DNA of 64,000 bases from JAOPZW01 sp963764585 (GTDB taxonomy: Bacteria; Actinomycetota; Thermoleophilia; Solirubrobacterales; Solirubrobacteraceae), in the NCBI GenBank assembly GCA_963764585.1, contig CAVXTB010000013.1, forward strand, positions 62,001 to 126,000, read 5' to 3'. A program made the position numbers and the translations under genes. Shown here in pieces: positions 26,672-33,519 of the stretch; the stretch's first letter is position 1; every line of letters begins with the position of its first letter. Under the pieces are notes generated by a model, which saw nothing but the letters and a program-made list of their open reading frames with translations, had not been told where the DNA came from and ran no database searches.

Positions 26672-27228
26672 GCACGGCCGTCGTCGCCTGCGGAGCCCTG
26701 GCCGTGCACGTGCGCGCCATCGCGCGGCGGCGCGGCTGGGACGTGGACGTCCACCCCGTGCCGGCGCTGCTGCACAACCGCCCCGAGAGGATCCCCGCCG
26801 CTGTCGCGGAGCTCGCCAAGCGCCACGACCGCGTCGTCCTCGCGTATGGCGACTGCGGGACGCACGGCGCCCTCGACGGCTACGAGCGCCTGCGCGGCGC
26901 GCACTGCTACGAGGTCTTCGCGGGCGACGCCGTCGCCGCCGCCGCGGCCGAGGAGCCCGGCACCTACTACCTGACCGACTTCCTGGCGCGCACCTTCGAG
27001 CACACGGTCGTGCGCGAGCTCGGGCTCGACCGCTACCCCGAGCTGCGCGACGACTACTTCGGCGCGTACACACGCGTGGTGTGGCTCGCCCAACGCCGCA
27101 CCCCGGCGACCGAGCGCGCGGCGCTTGCGGCCGCGGAGCGGATTGGGCTGCCGCTCGAGGTCCGCGAGGTCGGCGACGGCGGGTTGGAGCGCGAGCTCGA
27201 GCGGCTGCTCGCTCCGGAGCCGGCGTAG
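26668..27228 (+). CDS. DUF1638-family protein
   Basis: 186 residues. AVVACGALAVHVRAI at the start, HPVPALLHNRPERIPAAV, VVLAYGDCGTHGALD, the catalytic-looking GDCGTHG and CYEVFAGDAV, TYYLTDFLARTFEH are hallmarks of DUF1638. The family is commonly found beside corrinoid methyltransferase genes in anaerobes but has no established activity. Conserved cysteines and histidines suggest a metal or cofactor site. Last gene of the operon, coupled by ATGA. Confidence 0.85.
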   Translation: MSTAVVACGALAVHVRAIARRRGWDVDVHPVPALLHNRPERIPAAVAELAKRHDRVVLAYGDCGTHGALDGYERLRGAHCYEVFAGDAVAAAAAEEPGTYYLTDFLARTFEHTVVRELGLDRYPELRDDYFGAYTRVVWLAQRRTPATERAALAAAERIGLPLEVREVGDGGLERELERLLAPEPA

Positions 27229-27516
27229 CACGCTCCGGAGTAGCTGGTCGGGAGGGGCCGGACCACCCGCGCGGTTTCGAGCCCTACGTGAGGCGTGCCT
27301 CGTTCGGGCGGGATCGTCTCCTGGCATCGGTTGACCGGCCGTCCCGGACGCGGCGGTATGCGACGTCGAGGCGGTCACCCGCGCGGCGCGCTTGGAGCCC
27401 CGCACTCGGCGGCCGCCACGACCTGCCGGGCTCGCGGCGCCCGAGGTCGCGGACGTAGTCCGACTCGACCCCCGCGAGGCTCCGGTGGAGCCTGCCCATT
27501 TCGTCGCGCGCCACGG
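27229..27516. other. Gene-poor stretch between convergent genes
   Basis: No convincing gene. The minus strand can be read for about 80 codons (27284-27525) as an arginine-rich peptide, but it looks like GC-driven open frame, lacks a Shine-Dalgarno sequence and matches nothing I recognise. GCTCCGGAG occurs twice near 27210-27240. No long hairpin of the repeat family seen elsewhere. Confidence 0.5.
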
Positions 27517-27972
27517 TCACGATCCGCGGTGCACGATGAGCACCGAGCGTCGGGAGTGGGCGGCGACGGCGCCGGCGACGCTTCCGACGAGGGCGCCGGC
27601 GAAGCCGCTGCGGCCGTGCGACCCGAGCACGATCAGGCGTGCGTCGTGGTCGTCGGCGAACTTGGCGATCCCTTTCCACGTCGGGGACGCCTCGATCTCG
27701 GCGCTCTGGGCGCGGAAGCCCGCGGCCTCGGCGAGCTTGGCTCCCGACGCCGCGGTCTGCGCGGCCGCGGCCCTGACGTCGGCGATCTGCGCCGCGTCGA
27801 ACTCGAGCCCGGCGGTGGGCAGGAAGCCGACGTCGAAGGGCTGCCACACGGTCACGACCACGGCGTCGCCGCCGGACTCCAGCAGGCGGCCCGCCTCGGC
27901 GATCGCGTTCTTGGCCAGGTCGCTGCCGTCGTAGGCGAAGACGACGGAGCCGGATCCAGTCGTCGCGCTCAT
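27517..27972 (-). CDS. Universal stress protein (UspA family)
   Basis: 151 residues, typical single-domain length. The ATP-binding signature G-x2-G-x9-G-S is present (GSHGRSGFAGALVGS near 117-131), as is the initial VVFAYDGS strand-loop. It probably binds ATP and acts in stress or dormancy responses. The ATG overlaps the stop of the MFS transporter gene (ATGA), so it is expressed from the TetR-controlled promoter, an uncommon pairing. Confidence 0.9.
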   Translation of the reverse strand: MSATTGSGSVVFAYDGSDLAKNAIAEAGRLLESGGDAVVVTVWQPFDVGFLPTAGLEFDAAQIADVRAAAAQTAASGAKLAEAAGFRAQSAEIEASPTWKGIAKFADDHDARLIVLGSHGRSGFAGALVGSVAGAVAAHSRRSVLIVHRGS

Positions 27973-29465
27973 GACCGCACCGTGGCCCCGGCGAGACGCA
28001 GGCGCAGGCGCGTCGCGCGCCCGTGGGCGCCGGCCAGGAGCGGTGGCGACTCCCACGCCGGTCCTTCGCCATTCATGAACCGATCGAGCTGCGGCGTCTC
28101 CGGGCGCGCTCCGCTGAGCACGTAGATCAGCAACGGCACGACCGCGCCTGCGACCGCGAGGCCGAGGGCGATCCAGAGCGCGATGCCCGTGCCGGTCGTC
28201 GGATCTCCGCCGACGGTGACCGCGAAGTGCGCGAACACCGGCGCGATCATGAACGCCGCCACGGCGCGCAGCAACTCGACGATTGCGAACACGCGCTGGA
28301 GGGTGGCGGCCGGCAGCGAGAAGCCGGCGGTGAACAGCGCGGGCGCGACGGTCGCGCCGAGGCCGATGCCGAGAAGACCCGAGCCGATCAGCGTCAGCGC
28401 CTGTGTCGGCGGCACCTGGATGCGGAACACGGCAATCCCCGCGGCGAGGAAGACCATCCCCGACAGCGGCAGGTACTGCAGCGCTCGCTTGTTGATGACG
28501 AGCCCGAGCAGGACCGCGGTGAGGATCGCGCCGGCCAGCTCAGGCAGGTAGAGAAGCCCGACATGCAGCGGGCTGTAGCGCTCCGTCAGCAAGCTCGCGG
28601 TGAGCGCGGTCGCCGACACCGAGGCGGCGGCGGCGAACAGCGCGAGCACGATGCCGGCGACCGGGATCGTGCTGGTGAGCATCGTGCGGATCGTCAGCAG
28701 CGGGCGCTCCTGCCGGGCCTGGTTGACGATCAGCACGACGATCAGCGCGAGGCCGGTAATCAGCAGGCCGACGGTGCGGAACTCGAGGAACTTGTGCGTC
28801 GTCAGCTCCGAGGCGCCATAGAACGCGGCGACGGAGCCGAGGGCCGCCAGCGCGATCGGCAGCGGATTGCGCGGGGCGGAGCGGTCAGCGGGCGGGGTGT
28901 CCTCGAACGTCAGCAGCGCCAGCGCGAGCGCCGCAGCCGAAATCCCGGCGATGACCCAGAACAGCGGCCGCCAGGCGTGCGCGTCGGCCTGGAGCCCACC
29001 GATGGCGGGGCCGAGGGTGACCGCGCCGAAGATGCACATGCTCATGATCACGGCCGTCGAGCGGAACTTCTCCACGCCGAATCCCAGCGCGAGCGGCGGC
29101 ACGGCCGCGATGAGCAGCAGGCTCGTGGAGAGGCCCTGCAGCACGTGGCCGCCGATGAACATCGCCGGGTTCTGCGCAGCCGCCGCGACGATCGATCCGA
29201 TCACCAGCAGCGAGACGTAGAGGATCATCATGCGCCGCTGGCGCAGCAGCTGGGCGAACTGGACTGCCATCACGGTCCCCACCGCGTAGGCGGCGTTGGC
29301 CATGCCCGCTCCCAAGCTCATGGTTTGCGGGCTCATGTGCAGATCGCGGCCGATGATCGGGGTGACCGGTCCGATCGCCGCGGACAGCGCGAGGTACGGG
29401 ATCAGGGCGAACATCACCATCGCCGCGGCGGCGGGATAGCGCCCTGCCAGTGGACCTTGTCTCAT
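27969..29465 (-). CDS. MFS transporter, 14-helix drug-efflux type (DHA2-like)
   Basis: 498 residues with about 14 hydrophobic helices from residue 12 to 460, the DHA2 layout. The start ATG at 29465 has AAGGA six bases upstream. The promoter region carries three GGAGG/CCTCC palindromes shared with a divergent TetR repressor gene, the usual arrangement of an inducible efflux pump. Substrate unknown; a lipophilic antibiotic or catabolic intermediate is likely. Confidence 0.87.
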   Translation of the reverse strand: MRQGPLAGRYPAAAAMVMFALIPYLALSAAIGPVTPIIGRDLHMSPQTMSLGAGMANAAYAVGTVMAVQFAQLLRQRRMMILYVSLLVIGSIVAAAAQNPAMFIGGHVLQGLSTSLLLIAAVPPLALGFGVEKFRSTAVIMSMCIFGAVTLGPAIGGLQADAHAWRPLFWVIAGISAAALALALLTFEDTPPADRSAPRNPLPIALAALGSVAAFYGASELTTHKFLEFRTVGLLITGLALIVVLIVNQARQERPLLTIRTMLTSTIPVAGIVLALFAAAASVSATALTASLLTERYSPLHVGLLYLPELAGAILTAVLLGLVINKRALQYLPLSGMVFLAAGIAVFRIQVPPTQALTLIGSGLLGIGLGATVAPALFTAGFSLPAATLQRVFAIVELLRAVAAFMIAPVFAHFAVTVGGDPTTGTGIALWIALGLAVAGAVVPLLIYVLSGARPETPQLDRFMNGEGPAWESPPLLAGAHGRATRLRLRLAGATVRS

Positions 29466-29497
29466 CGATTTCCTTCTTGGAGGGAGTGGCGGTAAAC

Positions 29498-29568
29498 TGG
29501 AGGGTGCCTCCACAACCTGATACGGAGGCTGCCTCCGCTTTCAAGGCAGTATACGGAGGCTCCCTCCG
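29498..29568. promoter_or_regulatory. Triple TetR-type operator
   Basis: Three 15-base inverted repeats: TGGAGGGTGCCTCCA (29498-29512), CGGAGGCTGCCTCCG (29523-29537) and CGGAGGCTCCCTCCG (29554-29568). The last two lie in tandem repeats of about 31 bases starting TACGGAGGCT at 29521 and 29552 and sharing CTTT-CAAG after the palindrome. They fill the divergent region between the MFS and TetR genes and are the probable repressor sites. Confidence 0.75.
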
Positions 29569-29587
29569 CTTTGCAAGCAGGTCCCAC

Positions 29588-30175
29588 ATGTCCGCCATCG
29601 ACATCGAGCAATCGGGCCTCACGCACCGCCCCAAGCGCGCGGATGCGCGCCGCAACTACGACAAGCTGATCGCGGCGGCGCGTGACGCGTTCACCGAGAA
29701 GGACACCTCGGCGTCGCTCGAGGAGATCGCCCGCCGCGCCGACGTCGGCATCGGGACGCTGTATCGCCACTTCCCGACGCGCACCGACCTGATCGAGGCC
29801 GTCTACGTCGAGGAGGTCGACGCGCTCTGCCGCTCGGCCGCCGACCTGAGCGACGCGGAGCCGTGGGACGCGCTCGTCGGCTGGCTTCAGCGCTTCATCG
29901 GCTACGTCGCGACCAAGCACGCGCTCGCCGAGGAGCTCTTCGCCGTGGCCGACCGCGACTCAGAGGTCTTCCAGACGTGCCGCGGGGCGTTCTACGGCGC
30001 CGGCGAGCCGCTGCTGCGGCGGGCGCAGGAGTCCGGCGAGGTGCGACCGGACGTCTCGATCGACGACGTGGTGAAGATGGTCGGCGGGATCGCGAAGATC
30101 CAGGGCGCGGACCCCGCGACGGTCGAGCGGATCCTGAGCGTCGCGCTCGACGGGCTGCGGTACCGCGCGAACTGA
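29588..30175 (+). CDS. TetR-family transcriptional regulator
   Basis: 195 residues: N-terminal helix-turn-helix (about 22-65; SLEEIARRADVGIGTLYRHFPTRTDLIEAV) and a helical ligand-binding C-terminal domain. It probably represses itself and the divergent MFS-UspA operon through the GGAGG/CCTCC palindromes. The ATG at 29588 was chosen because the upstream frame runs through the operators. Confidence 0.92.
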   Translation: MSAIDIEQSGLTHRPKRADARRNYDKLIAAARDAFTEKDTSASLEEIARRADVGIGTLYRHFPTRTDLIEAVYVEEVDALCRSAADLSDAEPWDALVGWLQRFIGYVATKHALAEELFAVADRDSEVFQTCRGAFYGAGEPLLRRAQESGEVRPDVSIDDVVKMVGGIAKIQGADPATVERILSVALDGLRYRAN

Positions 30176-30210
30176 CGCGGAGGTCCGCCGGCTCACCGGG
30201 CCCCGGCCGC

Positions 30211-30552
30211 GACGCGCTGCTGCGTACCCAGATCACCCCGCGCGGCACGGCGGGGAGGATCGGGGCGCTGCTCAAGCGCGGCTACCGCCTGCGTTTCCGG
30301 GCGCTCACCGCGGGCACCGCGAAGGTCGGGTGGTATCGGGTCCGCAAGGGTCACAAGCCGGTCCTGATCGCAAGCGGTCAGCACCGGTTCGCCGCCGCCG
30401 GCAGCGCGACCATCGTCGTCAAGCTCACGGCGGCGGGCCGCAGAGAGCTCCGACGGGCAAAGCGTCTCGGCCTCATGGCCAAGGGCACGTTCACGCCCGC
30501 GCCCGTCGCGCCGCCCGTGACGGCGGCACGGCGGTTCACGCTCAGGCGTTGA
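30211..30552 (+). pseudogene. C-terminal remnant of a secreted Ig-like/cell-surface protein
   Basis: An open frame of about 113 codons (LLRTQITPRGTAGRIGALL, then KLTAAGRRELRRAKRLGLMAKGTFTP, ending RRFTLRR) reads like the final domain of the repetitive secreted proteins common in this group. It has no start codon or signal peptide of its own: the frame only continues upstream as an antisense-like shadow of the TetR gene. It looks like a 3' fragment left by deletion or recombination. Confidence 0.5.
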
Positions 30553-30590
30553 CGCGGCGCCGCGCCTGCGGGTGCAGCGAGAACGCGGTC

Positions 30591-31271
30591 TCAGCGTTCC
30601 ATCAGCTCGGCGAACGCCGGTTCGTTGCGGACCGGGTCGAAGTCGGAGTCGGCCTTCGCAATGTCGCGCGTGCCCTCCCACGTGGCGATCGCCCGGCGGA
30701 GGTGCTCGATGGCGTCGTCGGTGCGGCCGGCGAGGCTCTCGCAGCACGCGAGTTGGTAGAGGAAGTACCCCGCGTCGGGGTACGCCGCGACGATCTCGCG
30801 GCCCCGGTCGACCGCCTCCGCGTACCTGCCGGCGTCGTACAGCGCCCGTACGGGGTCCCACAGCTCCGGCGCACGGCGCTCGATCGACTCGGGCAGCTGC
30901 ACCCATGGGTGACGGCGCGAGTCGTAGCCCGACTCCGTCGGTGGCGGAAACGACGGGTCGGCAAAGGAGCCGACCGAGACGACGACGAGGTCCGGCTCAG
31001 AGGGCTCGGTGTAGAACACCTGCGAGCCGCAGTCGGCGCAGAAATGAAAGACGTGCTCCTTGCGATCGGCCTCGTCAGAGACCCGCGAGAAGTCGCGGTA
31101 GCGGCCGGTCACCCGTACCTGCCCCGTCCTGAAGCCGGCCTGCATCCCGAACGCGCTGCCCGTCCGTCGCTGGCAAGCACGGCAGTTGCAGATGGACACC
31201 GCGAACGGCTCGCCGGTGGTCACGACCTTGAGCTGGCCGCAATGACACGTGGCCTCTCGAGGTGCACTCAT
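30591..31271 (-). CDS. GFA/CENP-V-type zinc protein with C-terminal TPR-like extension
   Basis: 226 residues. The N-terminal ~115 residues carry the GFA zinc-binding cysteines (CHCG at 9-12, CNCRAC near 28-33, CADCG near 78-82), a fold named after glutathione-dependent formaldehyde-activating enzyme but mostly of unknown activity. The remaining ~110 residues (ALYDAGRYAEAVDRGREIVAAYPDAGYFLYQLACCE) form a pair of TPR-like helical repeats, an unusual fusion. The ATG at 31271 was chosen because the GFA domain begins directly after it. Confidence 0.8.
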   Translation of the reverse strand: MSAPREATCHCGQLKVVTTGEPFAVSICNCRACQRRTGSAFGMQAGFRTGQVRVTGRYRDFSRVSDEADRKEHVFHFCADCGSQVFYTEPSEPDLVVVSVGSFADPSFPPPTESGYDSRRHPWVQLPESIERRAPELWDPVRALYDAGRYAEAVDRGREIVAAYPDAGYFLYQLACCESLAGRTDDAIEHLRRAIATWEGTRDIAKADSDFDPVRNEPAFAELMER

Positions 31272-31324
31272 CGCGGCGGACAGTAATGGGGGCCCCAGCC
31301 CTCCGCACCTCACTGTCTCGCGGC

Positions 31325-31525
31325 TCAGTCGCTGTATTTCACGGAGCAGAGCGTGATCGCGCTGCTGGTGCTCACGCGCGCGCCGGCCCTGGGGCTCTGA
31401 CGCACGACCTTCCAGTTGCGGTCCCAGAGGAGCAGTCGCCCGCGACCGGAGCAGTCACGCTCGCGCAGGTTGTAGAACCCATGGGCCTGCAGGTCGTCCT
31501 GGGCGGCCCGATGGTTCTTTCCGAC
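31325..31525 (-). pseudogene. C-terminal fragment of a PASTA-like secreted protein
   Basis: About 66 residues (AAQDDLQAHGFYNL, then LLLWDRNWKVVRQSPRAGARV) closely resemble the C-terminal PASTA-like domain of actinobacterial secreted proteins, in which DRNWKVV-x-Q-P-x-G is diagnostic. The frame extends upstream only as low-quality sequence with no signal peptide, overlapping the start region of the plus-strand SnoaL-like gene. Interpreted as a truncated gene. Confidence 0.5.
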
Positions 31526-31597
31526 TTCGTTGCGTGATCTGATCGATCCGGCACCAGGCGGGTTGCCAGCCGGCCGCGCGCTAGGCTGCGCGCGCCG

Positions 31598-32002
31598 ATG
31601 CTGTCCGATCGCTTTCGCGCCGCCGTCGAAGCAGGGAACGTCGATCAGGTTCCCGAGCTGTTCCACGAGCACGCCGCTTTCCGTAGTCCGGTGCTGTTCA
31701 GGCCGTACGAGGGCCGCGATCAGGTCCTGAAGGTCCTACGAGCGGCCGAACAGGTGCTCGGGATTGGCGGCAGGTTTCGCTACGTGCACCAACTCGAAGA
31801 TCCGCACGACCGTGTCGCGATCCTGGAGTTCGCAACCGAGGTCGACGGAAAGCAGGTCGAGGGGATCGACAAGCTCACCTTCGATGAGGACGGCCTGATC
31901 ACTGAGCTCAAGGTGATGATCCGCCCGGCCTCGGCGCTCCAGCTCGTCGGGGCGAAGATGGCCGAGGAGTTCCCAAGGGTGGGCCTCGGCCTCCCGAGCT
32001 GA
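31598..32002 (+). CDS. SnoaL-like/NTF2-fold protein
   Basis: 134 residues. The single-domain cone-shaped NTF2 fold is indicated by the N-terminal helix (RFRAAVEAGNVDQVPELFHEHAAFRSPVLFRPYEGRDQVLKVLRA) and the final strands (IDKLTFDEDGLITELKVMIRP), typical of SnoaL-like isomerases and hydrolases of unknown substrate. GC content is visibly lower than the surroundings. It is isolated and has no operon partner. Confidence 0.82.
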   Translation: MLSDRFRAAVEAGNVDQVPELFHEHAAFRSPVLFRPYEGRDQVLKVLRAAEQVLGIGGRFRYVHQLEDPHDRVAILEFATEVDGKQVEGIDKLTFDEDGLITELKVMIRPASALQLVGAKMAEEFPRVGLGLPS

Positions 32003-32334
32003 CCAACTCGATCCGTTGGTCACTGGCGGGACGAATTGACGGGCCCGGAACGCGTCGGGCCGGACATCTTTCAATCCGGCCCGATCATCTGCTGCGGTGC
32101 ACGCGCACCGCTCTGTGTCCTTCTGAACACCGGTAACGATGAGATGTTCGCTGGATTGTCCGGCGGAACCGCCTCCCTTCGATCCTGGTTACGAGAAGGA
32201 TCGACGCAACTCTCGCGCGTGAGGGCGTGCGCCACAGGGGGGCAAACTACGCGACAACAGCGGCTGGAACTACCGACCATCGTTTGGAGCGTCGTGCCGC
32301 GCGGTCGGCGCGGCGCCCGCACCATCCGAGACGG
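32003..32334. other. Non-coding stretch with a hairpin
   Basis: No gene seen. GGGCCGGA (32057-32064) and TCCGGCCC (32075-32082) form an eight-base stem with a ten-base loop about 55 bases after the SnoaL-like gene, a possible terminator although no T-run follows. A second small stem (CGATCC/GGATCG) lies near 32180-32205. Base composition is less GC-rich than the coding flanks. Confidence 0.45.
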
Positions 32335-32862
32335 TCACGGTCGAGAGGCGAGCGCCTCGGCGACGAGCGCGTGCGCGCGCCCGTTGGCCTCGGCGGGAAC
32401 CCACGTGAACACGACGGTGCCGATGCGCTCCGCGGCGTCGCGGACCGCGCTGCACAGCGCGCGCAGCCGCGGGTTGGCCGGCTCGCGGATTCCCGTGACG
32501 TGCTCGACGATCAAGCGCGCATCGCAGCGTGCGTCGACGCGATCCAGCCCGAGGCCACCGGCGTGCTCGAGGCCGGCCAGCAGCGCGCGATACTCGGCGA
32601 CGTTCGCCCCCGCGACACCGATCGCCTCGCCGTGCGCGGCGAGCAGGGTGCCGTCGGCCGCGGCGAGCACGTAGCCGATCGCCGCCAGGCCCGGGTTGCT
32701 CCGCGATCCGCCGTCGGTCGACAGCACCGCGTAGCCGGGACGCGGCGCGGGCGGCAGTGGCCCGGTCCGCCGTCCGCTCGCCTTGGCCAGGGCACGTCGC
32801 GCGGCGTCGCTGTTGGCACGGCCCGGCCGGCGGGCACGTCTGCGGCGTTGCGGAGCTCCCAC
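32335..32862 (-). CDS. RNase HI-like (reverse-transcriptase-like) protein
   Basis: 175 residues from a GTG at 32862; longer starts would overlap the divergent GNAT gene. After a basic N-terminal tail of about 45 residues comes the RNase H fold: LSTDGGSRSNPG (first Asp), NVAEYRALLAGLE (Glu) and RCDARLIVEHVTG (second Asp). The fourth carboxylate is missing: the usual A-D near the C-terminus reads RAHALVAEAL, so His replaces Asp. It may cleave RNA in RNA:DNA hybrids with altered activity; similar short RNase HI-like proteins in actinobacteria are often fused to or near cobalamin-pathway phosphatases, not seen here. Confidence 0.8.
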   Translation of the reverse strand: MGAPQRRRRARRPGRANSDAARRALAKASGRRTGPLPPAPRPGYAVLSTDGGSRSNPGLAAIGYVLAAADGTLLAAHGEAIGVAGANVAEYRALLAGLEHAGGLGLDRVDARCDARLIVEHVTGIREPANPRLRALCSAVRDAAERIGTVVFTWVPAEANGRAHALVAEALASRP

Positions 32863-32909
32863 GGCGACGACCCTACGCCGCCCATCGCTCGACCGGCACA
32901 ATCGGACGC

Positions 32910-33515
32910 ATGACAGCACCGGAGCCCGCGGTCACCGTCGTGCCCGCCAACGAGGCGAGCTGGGAGGACCTGCAGACGATCTTCGGCACGCGGGGCCAGG
33001 CGTCGAGGTGTCAGTGCCAGCGGTACAAGCTGGAGCCGCGGGAGTCGTTTGCCTCGTTTCCCGTGGAGGAGCGCGCCCACCGGCTGCGCCAGCAGACCGA
33101 CTGCGGCCACCGTGACGCGGGCACGACCAGCGGCCTGGTCGCCTACCTCGACGGCGAGCCCGCCGCCTGGTGCGCGGTCGAGCCGCGCACGGCCTACTTT
33201 GGCCTGCTGCGGACCCACCGTGTTCCCTGGACGGGCCGCGCCGAGGACAAGACCGACGACAGCGTCTGGGCCGTCACCTGCTTCGTCACCCGAGCGGGCT
33301 ACCGCAAGCGCGGTGTCACCCGGGCGCTGGCACGCGCCGCGGTGGACTTCGCCCGCGAGCGCGGCGCCCGCGCGATCGAGGGCTACCCGATCACCACGAA
33401 GGACGTGATCCTGGAGGAGCTGCACGTCGGCACCGAAGGCGTGTTCGCCGACGCCGGCTTCGCCGAGGTCAGCCGCCCGTCCCTTCGCCGCGTCGTGATG
33501 CGCATCGACTTCTGA
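32910..33515 (+). CDS. GNAT-family N-acetyltransferase
   Basis: 201 residues. The acetyl-CoA-binding strand-loop is seen in VWAVTCFVTRAGYRKRGVTRALARAAVDFARERGA (R-x-x-G-x-[GA]-like, RKRGVT). The N-terminal part contains CQCQRYKL, a pattern often found in this particular GNAT subgroup. Substrate unknown. Divergent from the RNase HI-like gene with a 47-base gap. Confidence 0.85.
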   Translation: MTAPEPAVTVVPANEASWEDLQTIFGTRGQASRCQCQRYKLEPRESFASFPVEERAHRLRQQTDCGHRDAGTTSGLVAYLDGEPAAWCAVEPRTAYFGLLRTHRVPWTGRAEDKTDDSVWAVTCFVTRAGYRKRGVTRALARAAVDFARERGARAIEGYPITTKDVILEELHVGTEGVFADAGFAEVSRPSLRRVVMRIDF

Positions 33516-33519
33516 TGCT

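Noticed and set aside
27284..27525. Arginine-rich minus-strand reading frame beside the UspA gene
   Set aside because: No start signal, no recognisable domain and composition like antisense frames elsewhere; kept only as a gene-poor stretch.
29498..29568. GGAGG/CCTCC repeats as a CRISPR-like array
   Set aside because: Only three imperfect palindromes without uniform spacers and no cas genes; they fit operators between TetR and MFS genes.
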